Source: Engraulis encrasicolus (taxonomy: Eukaryota > Chordata > Actinopteri > Clupeiformes > Engraulidae). Taken from it: 64,000 nt of DNA. The stretch covers positions 14,196,475-14,260,474 of the forward strand of contig NC_085880.1 in the NCBI RefSeq assembly GCF_034702125.1, read 5' to 3'. Below are positions 43,992-56,900 of this stretch, one piece after another. The notes under the pieces are model-generated. The model worked only from the letters and a program-made list of their open reading frames with translations, made no database searches and was not told where the DNA came from. A program made the position numbers and the translations under genes. The number at the start of each line of letters is the position of its first letter. The first letter of the stretch is position 1.

Positions 43992-44238
43992 TGTTTTAAG
44001 TGAATACTATGGATGACAAATGAAACACCGAAAAAAAAACTCAACAAAACATTGCCAGTTGTAATAGATCTTGTTTTCATATTCACACAATAGCAAATCT
44101 GCCTCACAGACCATTTTTGCAGCGCTTCAAGTACATTTAAAAAAGCCTTGGCAACCGAAAAATACTAAAAACAATCCAATTATTTCTAACTCCCAACTCC
44201 ATCAGGCTAATCTAATCAGACTCGTTTCTCCTCAACGA

Positions 44239-44266
44239 ACCTCCTGCAGGTTGAGGAGGAAGGTGT
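44239..44266 (-). repeat. 28-base echo of the last gene B exon in its 3' untranslated region
   Basis: The CTCCTGxAGGTTGAGGAGGA and AGGTGTCAAT sequences occur both at about 44240-44268 and inside the exon at 44404-44432. A short duplication of coding DNA beyond the stop codon. Confidence 0.6.
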
Positions 44267-44346
44267 CAATTACAGTCAATCGCATCAACTCCTAACTCCA
44301 CCTGTCATATAATCTGACTAGTTTCTCATTTTGTTCTCGGAAGAAT

Positions 44347-44978
44347 TCAAGTCTTCAATTTGCTGGCCTCTTTGATCGCCTCCTTCTCCCATTTCTCCAG
44401 GAACTCCTGGAGGTTGAGGAGGAAGGTGTCAATGCCGGTCTTGGACAGGTGCATGCCATTGGGCCTGTAGAGCGAGGGCCCGATATTGTGGTGGGCCACG
44501 GCTGTGCCGCCCAGTTCGGCCACCATGGCGTGCACCTTCTGGTTGAGCACACTGCACAGCTGGTTGATGGAGCCGTCCACGTCCTCAATTATGCCGCCGC
44601 TGCCATCCTTCCAGAAGCGACGCGGCAGGATGTTGGACCACACCAGGCGGCACTTGGGGAAGATGCTGTGCACCGAGGCCAGGCCGTTGCGGAAGGCCAA
44701 CAGCAGCTCCTGCACGCTGCCCTTGGTGACGTCGTTGCCGCCAAGGTGGATGATGAAGAGATCGGGCCGCGGCCAGGTGAGCTTCAGCTGGTGCACCTGC
44801 GGCACCAGCTGGTCCCAGGTCAGGCCCTGCACGCCCTTCCACCACACCTTCACGCACTTGGGGTCCATGCCCAGCTCCATGCCGAACTCAGGCGACTTTG
44901 CCCGTTTCTCTGCCCAGTCCACCAGCGAGTGGCCAAAGATCCACACGTTCTTCAGCTCCCCTCCGCTCACAACTGCCG
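44347..44978 (-). CDS. Gene B exon 9: SGNH hydrolase-like domain with partial catalytic set
   Basis: Phase 1 in, stop TGA at 44349-44347, 209 residues. VWIFGHSLVDWA has the nucleophile Ser; FIIHLGGNDV has the block III GGND; RLVWSNILP and LGGTAVAHHNIGPSLYR follow; the last block is NGMHLSKTG, where the His is present but the usual Asp three residues before it is Asn. Only this SGNH domain in the window could still act on an ester or acyl group, and even it may be impaired. It closely resembles SGNH domains of Ngaro/DIRS-group retrotransposons (PDLLLIHLGGNDL and DGVHLSDLG types). Acceptor ttcgcgcag. Confidence 0.88.
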
Positions 44979-47900
44979 CTGCGCGAAACAAAACACAAAT
45001 AACACGAGGAGAGTTAGCTTTTGAGGTAATGCAAATGGTGCTAGAATAAAGTCAGACTTCGGTTAATGTCATCTTGGCTAGTTACACGTGTTACTTTCCC
45101 ATTTGCTATGCTCATTTTACACCTTCCCTTGAGTTAATTATTGGGTCATTCCAATTCCATTATTCCAGCCAGCTCTTGGTCTGATGCTGTTACTTCTAGT
45201 TCCATCATTGAAACAGCCAAGTGCTAGCTGGTCTCATACAAATCCATTATACTATATGCTAGTGTGGAGGAAGAATTTGCGTTGCCAGACTCAGAGAATA
45301 GCTGGAAGTACAGGAGAAAGGTCAAACTCCATCATTTAACCCAAGGGAAGATGGAAAATGAGGTTGTTACAAATAACAACCCTTATCAGTAGAGCTGACT
45401 GTCACACTAGTCGTTTTGCGAAAAATGTTAACAACTAATCTATTTCCCCAGACTTAACTGCAACTGTAGTGTCAAATACAGTCCCAGGAAAAAGTTTGTA
45501 CACCCTTTGAAATTTCTTACATTTCAGTCAAAATAGATAATAAAACATGGTCTGATCTTCCTGGAAATCTCAAGAAGGAACAATCAGAGTCTGCTTTAAC
45601 TAATTCCACACAAGCATTTACATGTTTTCATATTTTTATTGGCCATAAGGCTATAACATTCACAGGAGAGCAAGGCATAAGTAAGTACACCCTTGCATTA
45701 AATAGGTTTTAACCCTCAGTTAGTTGCAATATCCTCAACCACACTTGTCCTGTAGTTGCAGATCACATTAAAAAAACAATCTAGGTGTATCTTGTCTCCC
45801 TCTTCTTTAGAGAACTGCCGCTCGTCAGCAAGATTTCTGGGATGTCTGGAGTGCATAGCTTTATTGACTTCATGCCATATAATCTCAATTGTTTTTAGTC
45901 AGGGCTTTGACTGGGCTATTCCAGAATGTGTATTTCATTGTTATGAAGCCATTCTAATGTCGATTTGCTTCTTATGTATGGGTTGTCACATTTCAGCACC
46001 CATCCTCTTGTGTGCTTCAACTGTGTGACAGACTTCCTCACGCTTTTTTCTGTAAAATATCACAATAAACTGGAGTTCATTGTTCCAATGATAATAGCAA
46101 ACTTCCAAGGGCCTGAGGCAGCAAGGTAGTCACATATAATGATGCTCCCGCCACCATACTCAGAAGTGGAGATGCAACGAAGAATAGCTAAAAATGGGGT
46201 TCATTCTGCCAATCTAAAATTAATGGGGTTTCTGTCCAAAAAAATATTGCTGCACCTTTGAGGTTTGCGAAAAAGCATTTATAATATAAATGCTTTTTCG
46301 CAAACCTCAAAGGTGCAGCAATACATTTTTTAAGCAATATTTAGCAGTAATTTTATGAAGCATATACATTTTATATGCTTCATAAAATTACTGCTAAATA
46401 TTGTGTAGACCAACGTTGAAACCAAAGTTGAATTTTTCAGGGGAACACATAGTATCATGTTTGGAGGAGAACTGGAGAACCACACCTTCATCAAAACATC
46501 ATCTCGACTTTTGAGTATGGTGGCGGGAGCATCATTATATGCGGCTACCTTGGTGCCTCAGGCCCTTGTCAGTTAGCTATTATCAGTGGAACAATTAACT
46601 CAGAAGTTTATTGAGATATTTTACAGAAAAAATGTGAGGTAGTCTGTCACACAGTTGAGGCACACAAGAGGATGGGTGCTGAAATGGGACAACAACCCAT
46701 ATTTTAGAGGCAATTGACTTTTGAATTGCTTCATAAGAATGAAATACACATTCTGGAATAGCCCAGTCAAAGCTTTGACAAAAAACTTTGAGATGATATG
46801 GCATGAAGTCAAGAAAGCTATTCACTCCACAGATATCCCAGAAACCTTGCTGAAGAAGGGCAGTTTTCTAAAGAAGAGGGAGACAAGATACATCCAGATT
46901 GTTTTGTTAATCTGATCTGCAACTACAGGAAACATCTGGTTGAGGTTATTGTGACTAACTTAGGGTTAAAACCTATTGAATGCAAGGGTGTACTTACTTA
47001 TGACTTGCTGTCCTGTGAATGTTTACATCTTATGGCCAATGAAAATATGAAAACTTGTAAATGTTTGGGTTGAATTAGTTAAAGCAGACTCTGGTTGTTC
47101 CTTCTTGTGATTTCCGGAAAGATCAGACCATGCTTTATGACCAATTTTGACAGAAATGTAAGACATTTCAAAGGGTGTACAAACTTTTTCCTGGGACTGT
47201 ACATTAAAAAGTCATCAACATAATAAATTCTAATCTATTATCATCAATGCATCCTTATAAAAAATCTTTTCGGATGTTTTGTTGTTTTTTGTTGTATTGA
47301 GGGTTTTTTCCCATTCTTGCCACCTTTATTGACGATGTTACTTAGCTGTACGGCTTTGCTCTGTAATGCTGAACTATGTAGACAAACAGTTGAAGTAAAT
47401 TGGTTATCCAAATAATTAGGGATGCACCGGATCCTGATTTTTAGGATCCTGCCGGATACCGGATCCACTGCTTAAGATCCAGCCGGATCCGGAACCGGAT
47501 ACCGGATCCTTCGAAAGGGTTTTAAACACATAGTCTACTCGCACACGTGGGCCCTTTTTATTACATTGGCTCAAACTATTTTTTAGACTCATTGACTTAC
47601 TGACAAACTGCCTGCAACAGCCGCTTCCAAAGGGCTCTCACTCCATGCAGTGATTGGGGTTGTGAAAGACTGACTGAAAAGCCTAGGCTACGTAAAAACT
47701 AGATATGCACCATATCCTGATTTTTAGGTAACTGCCGGATACCGGATCCACTGCTTAAGATCCTGCCGGATCCGGATCCTGTGAAAAACCCTATTATCCT
47801 GCCTTGTGCATCTCTACAAATAATAAAAGCAATAGTTTACACTGTAAACTTTACAGCTACTGTCATCACTCTCGCCTTTCTGAATCCAGAGCCTCTGCAT

Positions 47901-50900
47901 TATACAAACTAACACTCTGATTCTAAACTCTGCTACCACTGTGGCCGAGAGCATCCACGTCTGGGACTTTTGGAAGTTTGCATTGGCATTAGAAGGACGT
48001 CACTAAGAAGCCTGCATATACATTTTTAAATAACCTTTAAGCAAAAAAAAACATATCACTTGAAGAGACAGAAAGGCTCAACACTGCTACAACTATGGCT
48101 AAACTGTTCATAGGAGGATGTTTGTTTACACATCTGTGCGCATGTGCAGGAAATAGAGCTCACAAGTGGGTGACATCAATTTGTATGCAGTGGATTAGAA
48201 TTTAAGGACATCGGGTTCTAAACTGAATTCCCACCATGTTGCGGGCCAGGGATTCAGGTTTGACAAAAATATTAGTTCCCTTACTAGCGGCAGGTAAAGC
48301 ACAACCACATGGAAGTGTTTACCAAACGAAACATAACGATAAAGCAATGTTGCTATCCCTCAGCTAAACGGAGATCTTTTAGAACTACAGCTCAAGTTCT
48401 GAAATTATATTACTAAACCAAGGCGATTGGATTTAATGCAGTAACGACATTTTTTTAAGTTTTCTCAAAAGAGTGTTGTCAGGTGTGAAAAACAACATAT
48501 CAGGGCTTGTTTAGAAATATTTCCAAGTCTCGTACGCAAGTATCGTGTGGGTTGGTTACCATAGGTTACCATGGACACGGCCAGTGAAATTTCATATCTC
48601 CTGAGTGACATCTCCTTCCTGTAGTCTGCCTGTTTTCCTGCTTTAGCATGTTGATAGCAACATCGTATTTATGTTTGCGTTTGGCACCATATGATCAATT
48701 CTGTTGTCCCTACAGTCTATTTTTAACACCCTCCATAAGATGCGGGGGTTCGCTGATCACGTGTGTTCACTCAGACCTTATTTGAGACTGGTCACCATTC
48801 ATGTCCCCCTATTTGTGGGAACCGGCATGGTGCTAAATGCTGACGAGAAAGGCTACATGCTTCCGGCTAACTTGCGAACTCTATTGTATGGCAATTAAAG
48901 AGATGCGATAACATCTTCAATTCATTTAGTGGGCGAAAACCCTGGGATAAAATCTCACATCTTGGCAACATAACCACCAATTTCATATCTAAAAAGTTTG
49001 CCAGAAACAACATGATGTGCTATACATTAATGTTTTGGTTATGGTCTGAATCTATTTTGCTAATTGACGATTTAGCTAGTTACGGCTGATTTTGGTTGTA
49101 TAACTGTTTGCATAACAACAGCACACCAAAGTGGGATAGGTTGTAACCAGTAGGATATAGCATGTTCCGTCGATTGTTTGAATGTTGGACAATGTACCTT
49201 ATCAAACAACTTGCCTAGACAAAGGAAACTAGCTATTTGATTAGCTTGATTGCTAACGTCAAGATGGATAATTCCAATGTGTTCCGCAGTTGTCATAAAA
49301 GCGAACCGTTAGACCAAAGAGACGTTTAGTCATGTCAGGAGGGCTGTGTAACTGACAGCATAGTAACAGTGAATGGCTAAATCATCCAGCACATGTGCAT
49401 AAACAATCTAGCTACATGTAAAATCTGCTGCTTCTTGCCACACAATTTCGGATGAAACGTGAGAAGTGTAAACAATGACGTCACAGAAGGATTATCCTAT
49501 TGTGCACATAACAACTAACGTTTCAGTCTGTCACATCTTTATCAGAGTAGTATAATAAAGAAAGTTCCCCCAAAAGGGCTGGAAATGGCAAACGACCTCA
49601 CGATACAATACGCTTCACGATACAAGGGTTACGATATATAACACACATTGCGATACACATCCTTATGCGCGATAGCAATTGAATGCCACAATGCAGTGCA
49701 GTTATTATGTATTGCTGCTTTTGAACTCATTAAAAGTGTTAATTTATAGCTACAAATAGTATATAGGTTTCACAACTATAAGAGTAAATGTGTGGACTTC
49801 TTGCTACTGACTAGCCTGGGTATTGACAAGAACCTCTAGCTTACACGGATAATGATAGAGCGGTCATGATATGAAGAACACGATATGTCATGACAACTTT
49901 TTTTGCACACCTTTACCCCCCTAGACAACAACACTCTCGCTCTCGTATGGCGGGCTTTGCCTTACCTGCAGGTTCTGGTTTCCCGGTCCGCTTGGCGTTC
50001 TTCGCGGCTACCTGCACCTTCCTCTCTTTCTCGTGCATCCGCAGGGTGAACTCATCAAGCTGGGGGGCAAACAAAAGCACACATGGCTGCTCGTGACTTG
50101 TTACAGGACAGGACTCTAAGGATCAAATGTTCTTCTACAGACTTGAATACGCCCCTCAACAGATTCAGCATTATTCAGGGTTCCCCCAGGATTGTTAAAC
50201 CTAAATTCAATGCTTTTAAGACCTTTTTTAATGCATGTTCACATAAAATTTAATACTTTTATCGCACCCATTATTTCAATAATATTGAACGAAATTCAAT
50301 TAAGAAAGCGCGTATCAAATTCAAACCTCATTACTTCTTAAGAGATTACCTCTCTGTTTGGCACAAGAATGTACATTTATGGAAAATACAATTAAAACAC
50401 ATGCAAAGTTGCATTGTAGCATCTCAGATTTATTTACTTAAACACACCCCAGAATTGAATTCAAAAGCTGCTTCAAAAGCACTATTTATTTGTTAATTGC
50501 AGATTACCGACTTGCTGTGATGATCACCGATCAGCCAAACACAGAAAGAATTGGAACATTTGCTGTTTTTTATAGGCTATTGACATTTTCTAGGATGAAG
50601 TAGACCAATCATAGGCCTAATCATAATTTGCACATGTACTGTAACCTATATTCATACAGTAGGCCTATATGTCTTTCAACATGTATTAGCCAATATAATG
50701 TAAACCTATCAGACTAAATTGGGAGTAGACCATTATTATTGTTGTTTGGGCCTAATAATTAGGCCTAATCGTTTTTCTTCACTCCATTATAATGACGTTC
50801 AAAAAGCATAATTGCCTACATTTAAATGTACCATTTACAATTTGAGCTTTAAACTGACAATAACCCACTCATTTTTTGAGTCAACAAGTTATTGGTCATA

Positions 50901-53900
50901 GGGCTAGTTGTGCAAGTAATGACCCCCCTTAGTAAGGAAATGCGCCGTGAGCCCCCCCTATTCATAGATGGGTCAGGTCTCCTGGTTTAGCAGCGCATCG
51001 ATTAAAACAAGATCAACTAAGTAGTCGTCTTTTTTTCCGAACAGCAAGGGGAAATAGTTCAGAGACGGGATTTGATACGAGTCAAGTTTGCTACCAACAG
51101 GTATAGCGTGCCCACGCGTTGGTGTGTGGAGTGCACTGTAGCCGTGTGTGACGCGTCTGTGGTTATTATTGGCCACCTCAAAAATTCAATGCAAGATTTT
51201 AAAAAGAGGCTAAATGTTGCATGACGTCGCCTTGTTTTCTGCTAACGCTTTTAGGAGCTCCTCAAACAAGAGTGTGTTAATTAATGTCGGTGGTCGTTTG
51301 TGATACATCTACTAGTTGCGACCAATCGATAGGTCTGTCTCGCCAAGTAGCCTAATTGCGTTTGTAACACAGCTTTGTCATGAAATTGAAATGGCTACAA
51401 ATGACAGCGGTGGATTTCTGATTGCTCCTTAAGTTTGCTTCACAACGTTCAATAGCCTTAAAAAGAATACCCCAAGAAAACCGGTAACACTCCACAACGT
51501 CAGTTCTCCACTGTTTGCATGAACACAATGAAATAAATTTGCTCACAACCTGCTTCTCGAGTTCAACTGGTGCTTGGACGGCACAAATAAAACTTTGCTG
51601 GTTAGTGGAAAAAATACTTGTGCGCTACGTCGAGGATAGATAATTGTTAATGCTACACTTCCCGTTGTCGCTGCAGCACTCAAGGTTTGTGCACGTGTTT
51701 ACAGTGCAACGAATGGACGTTCTGTGCGTCATCTTCATTATGAAAAAAGCCCAGCGTAAACGTTTTCTTGCATAGTGTGCAGCACGCCTCGCGGTCATTC
51801 GGCACAGATTTTACCCAAAAAGTATTTTGGATCCTGCAGCCACTTGGGGGCACTTTCCCATTCTTCACCTCACCTCATCAAAAAATGGCGCCGCTGCACT
51901 CTAGATTTGTGTTTACAGTAGCGTTCTACAACTAATCATGGGTATTGACGTTCTGTGCGTCATCTTCATTATGAAAAAAAAACTTCGTCCTTTAGGTTGC
52001 ACACTGAAATGTTTTTTGAAAATTTAATGCCGCAGTGAAAAAAATTCCCGACTTTTAACAGCTAATTCAATGCTATTAATGCTCTTAATGCTGGATAACT
52101 AAATTCAATGCCTTTTTAATATTTTTAATAACCCGCGGGAACCCTGTTATTTTATACAGTCTTGAATGCGATCTCGAAGGGTTAAACATCATTCATTTAC
52201 AGCCTCGACTGCGATCTCGATTGGTTAAACATTATTCATTCCTTAGGAGCAGGGGTGGGCGATATGGAAAAAATGTCATATCACGATTATTAACATAAAT
52301 CTCAAATACAAATAACAAAGGCAGGCATTTTAGGGCTACACACCTTTCTGAACTGATTTTAATGAATATACTTGCAATTTTCCATGTAAATGTAAAACAC
52401 ACTGATAACATGCAAAGCGCAATATTGGAATGTAATGAATTCAGTAAAAACAACACTAGGTAAGTAAACATCACTCTGATAAAGTGAACATGACTCTGAT
52501 AAAGTAAACATCCTCACTCCAAGGTGAAGTATAGAATTTCTCCACTTTGACAGTTTTTGACGATTTTCTACTCGATTTCATGATTCACGATTTAATAGTC
52601 ATATCGCGCACTCTAGCTAGGAGGAATGCAAAGACTGAGGATTATGAGTAATTTTTCAGTTTATCCATCTCAAACAGTATTCCTCTATGGGAGGCATACC
52701 CAGACTGATGACGGCCACTACATTCATACATGTCTAAAGCCTGATTTACAATCACCGGCATCAGCTCCTACTTACACTGTACGAGTCAATCGCAGGGTAT
52801 ACAAGTTCACATCTCACAAGTCATGTTCTCACACTATATAACGGACTTGTTTTCCAGAACTGCTGAGGACATAAAGGCTGAATGGAATCACACACCTGCG
52901 AGGTGGAGGTGAGGATGCGATTGCTAACAGTTCACAATGTTTGCCTTATGTGCATGGTCAGTGTGATAATTAGTGTCAAATCAACCGTCCGATTCAAACA
53001 AGAGGGGCAACCAGGATTTCAAACAGCTTTGATTTTCTTGCGACCATACGATTGCTACGATTGCTCTTACAAGTGTTTTCATTAGTCCTAGCCATCCTAG
53101 CCCTTTTGGTTAACTGTTATGACCAGTGAACATTACTGGAACATCTTTTGTGGATGTGCATGTTTTCTCACAACGAGTACCATGATACTAAGTTACCTTC
53201 CTGTCCAAGATCAACTTATCTAAAACTACTTCCTCATAAATGGATTATCAGCATTTTATGTAACGGTAATTAGAACAAGCTAACTAGCAAACAAAAGCTA
53301 ACTAGCTCAATATATAATAGGCTATACACACTCAACTTTCGCATCTTGGAAGAAACCCTCATGACGCTCATGATATTGACATGAGGAGGGTATTTTGCTA
53401 CACGCAGTATCTATTGATATCATTTCATTGTATTGCAACCGACTTACTAGGCTTTTGAGTCACTTTTTGTATGCAAAGACCAATGCACATGCAGCTTAAC
53501 ATTGGACAGGCTGTAAGTATTCAGTATAAATAATTTGTGTCATATTTAAGTGTAATGCATGCTAAATTCAGTCATACATACCAGAGGAGTGTGAAGAAAT
53601 AATCCTACAAGCATGTCCTTACCGAAGTATTTGCAAAAATGTCTATCGATATTATTAGCGCGCTAACCGACTAGTGTGTGTATCTATAGCTTTATGCCTG
53701 AGGCTTCGATAGAGTAACAAACAGTAGTTCTAAACAGTGGTTCTAAACATTTTCTGATGGTGGTCAACCTGCATTACAAATCATCCTTATGCCGAATGAA
53801 CACTTGAAAAATGACACAAATATCACGTCGCACTTACAATAAAATGTGTGATCATTTAAGTCTATTATGCATTGGGGTCATTTCACGTGAAATCAGAGAC

Positions 53901-56900
53901 TTTGGGGCCTGACGTCATTTAAATTAAGCTTAATGTGCCTTCACAGTAGTTTTAATGTAGTGGGTGGGACACTATACACTCGTCCATGATGAGGTCAGTG
54001 AATTGAAGTCACGAAAAGATCGTTTTGCTTGAAAGCTCTTTTAGGGCTCGACATATAACACAACATATAACACAAAGAGCATGGAAAACCATGACTGTTC
54101 AGGTATGAATTATGAAATATTAAAATATTAAGACTGTAATTAAGGATGGTTATTTCCCTCCTGAAGATAGGCTATAATATCATTAAAACATTGACTTCCA
54201 TATAGATTAAATGCAGGGTTTTTTTTACTACCAAATGGAAAAATTCCCTTTGTTGTAGCCTCCTTTTCTTTAACTTTCAAATCTAGACACTCTAAGTTAA
54301 CCTTTTGTGTGATTTTGGTAAGTCTGATGAACAGAACTAGCATGGATCATGAAAGTAACTACAAAGTCCAAACCCCTACAAAGTCATAATTTGGATATTT
54401 CATCTTGGCATTTTATCACAATGCAGTATTTGAGTGTTGCAGCGAAGTATCAAATCATGCACTTCCTGACCAAATAACGTCAAGTCTCGTGGGGTAGCCT
54501 AATCAAAACAAACAATCTAGGCTTGGAATCACCTAGAAACAAATGGAAAAAAGCCCTATTGTGTGTCCATAGGTCTAACAAAATATTATGTGAATGTTCA
54601 AAATAACTTGCTTAGAATGTCTGGGAGTCAACAGGCTAAATTCAGAGACATGTTAGGAGGCAATGTGTTAACATCTTCAGGCTCCTCTAAAGCCTAATTT
54701 ATGCCTCCGACGCATAACCTCAAATTTGTCTCTGCGTGCAACCACGCCCCCCACACAAAGGCTCAGAGCATTGTCGCGCAACTCCAAACAATCCTGACTA
54801 GGGGACAAGCACATGTCGTCTCAGCTACTTCTTTGTTCTCATGGCAGCACAGTGCTGGTAGTTTGCGAGAGCAAAAGGCCTGTCGATATTCTGTTAAATA
54901 CGATATCAATGCTATCTTTCTAGTGTGTGTAAATAAATTAAGCTACAGTGACTGAATCATTAGGCCAAAGTAACAGTCTTAGTCTTGTTTCTCCCTTAAT
55001 ATGTCTGTCAGATGGATAAAAAAAGATGCAGTTCGGGGGGTCCTTGCAACTAAAAAGGCACAAGTTTAATTGAAATCTGTGTAGGTCGGGCCCCCAAGTT
55101 TCACATGAAATGACCCATTAGCACGACAAATAGGTGCCTTTTGTACACCTGCTGCATTGTGTCTTTGGGAGTAACGTAACCTATTGTACTCAGCAGCTAA
55201 CGCGCCTTGTATTTCCAATAACCAATTCTATTCCCACAACTCATAACCCTGTCCCGCTGAAATAGTTACCTTCTCTTTGTGTCTCTTTCTCACGTCATCA
55301 TCAGTCAGCACAGATATCTCTGGTGTATTGGCCACCTCCAGATCCGTGACAGGCTCAATGACAGTGAGGCATCGATTGACGTTTTCGTCCTCCTGGCTCA
55401 CCTCCTCTGGCTTGGTCAAGGTCACGTTGGTGCTCTCCAAGGTCACGGAGGCGCTGCCAGAGGCCTGAATGGGGGCGTGGGGGTTTCCATTTCCCACAGT
55501 AAGGGGTTGGCTGCTGCTCGCTGAATAAGAGGAAGAGGAGGTGGCGGAGGGGGGTGGTGTGGTGGTGGTGGTGGTGGTGGTGGTGTTGGTGGTGGTGGTG
55601 GTGGAGGGGGCTACCGCTGCGGCTTGGAGTTCGGAGATGGGGGTGGGGGTATAGGTGGCTGCAGATGCATAAGAGAATGGGTCATATGCCCTTGCCGAGG
55701 CAGTGGAGGAAGCAGAGGTGTAGTTGGCGTACTGCGCGTAGGCAGCCTGAGGGTACTGAGATGCAGAGTATGAGCCACTTGGATAAGGGTACGGGTAGCT
55801 GCTGTGCGTGGCAGAGTAGGGGTACGCTGTGGTAGCAGTGGACAGGGGAGAGGGCTGAGCAGGGTCGGCCTGTGGTTTGGCGTACTCTGGGTAGGAGGAG
55901 TAGGGGTCGTACTTCTGGCTGGGTGATTCTGATGCACGCTTGCTACGCTCGGCAGACTCTCTGCCATCTGCAGAGCTCCCCTTGTCTGCTTCTTGCGGTT
56001 CGTGCTCTCTGCTGTGACGCGACTGGCTCGAGTGGCTCCTGTAGTGCTCACGGCGGGCCTTCTTGGCCGGGGAGGCAGAGCCCGTGGGATCATCCTCACC
56101 ACCTACGGACGGAGTGTGGCTGCGCTGTCGACTCGACGAGCGCTCACTACCCTTGGAGTCCACTGAGGCCTCCCGGGTCTTGCCGCCGTACAGCTTCTCC
56201 TTCATCCTGTCTGTCAGCTGGGTGACGTCGGAGGAATGGAGGTTCAACCCGATGGCCTTGAGAAGGTTCTGGACTTTGTCCATGTAGAGCTCCTTGTCCT
56301 CCTTTTTCCCCGAGGAGGATGGCTTGGGCTCGTCCGGCGTTGGTTCCTTGCGGTGTGGTGCAGAGGTCTCAGGGCTTTGCCGTTGTTCAGTCCGGCGGCC
56401 ATGTTGACTGGAGGATGACCCTGCAGCTGCCGAGCTGCCGTAGAGCCGAGCCTCCTCCTCCTCATCATCATCATCATCATCCCGATCTAAACTCCGCTTC
56501 TCCTTCTCTCTCTCTTTCTCCCTCTCCCTCTTCTTCTCCTTCTCCTTCTCCTTTGACGTGTTGCCCAGGCCAAGGATGCGGGAGAAGCCGCTTCCGTCCT
56601 TCATGGCCCTCTCGTGCGGCAGCAGGTCATCCCTGGAGTCCTTGCTCTCGTGGTCATCGTCCTCTTTGAAGGGATCGTAACGTTCGCCCTTGGCAGCTGA
56701 TGAAGAGCTGCTGCTGCTGGCCCCGGTGGTGCCCTTGCCCATAGACTCCTTGATGAGCGTGGTGAGCTGGCTGACGTCCACCCCCTTGTTGAGGAGACCC
56801 AGGACGCGCTGCATCTGGGAGACCTTGTCGCTGCGGGCCCCGGACGCCTGCAGCTGGCTCAGCAGGGCCTGGGTGGCCAGGAGAGTGCTGCTGCTGGCCT

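Larger units (their letters stand above)
45477..47201. mobile_element. 1.7 kb mariner-type palindrome
   Basis: Ends TACAGTCCCAGGAAAAAGTT / AACTTTTTCCTGGGACTGTA with TA at each edge. The arms (45477 to about 46180 and about 46500 to 47201) are inverted copies. Both carry the end of a Tc1-like transposase in opposite directions (e.g. WNSPVKALTKNFEMIWHEVK at 46752-46811 plus), broken by stops. The centre holds two perfect hairpins. Sits in intron 8 of gene B. Confidence 0.85.
44979..49965 (-). other. Intron 8 of gene B
   Basis: Contains the mariner-type palindrome, a hAT element, and otherwise AT-rich sequence. A plus-strand mini-ORF at 48237-48297 (MLRARDSGLTKILVPLLAAG then gtaaag) looks like a first exon, but no matching downstream exon was found. 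From 47825 to 49598 nothing else is supported. Confidence 0.45.

Noticed and set aside
44449..45049. Two plus-strand frames of about 190 residues over the gene B SGNH exon
   Set aside because: Antisense to a GC-rich real exon; the minus frame encodes a recognisable SGNH domain.
45756..46825. Two frames (plus 45756-46028, minus 46595-46825) as a small protein gene
   Set aside because: They are antisense to Tc1-like transposase remnants and are mirror images of each other in the palindrome.
48237..48297. Possible first exon MLRARDSGLTKILVPLLAAG with gtaaag donor
   Set aside because: Good ATG context and donor, but no partner exon in phase could be found; kept only as a note under intron 8.
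48704..48898. 64-residue plus frame after a CTACAG
   Set aside because: No known domain, and its frame does not fit the only nearby candidate donor (48297).
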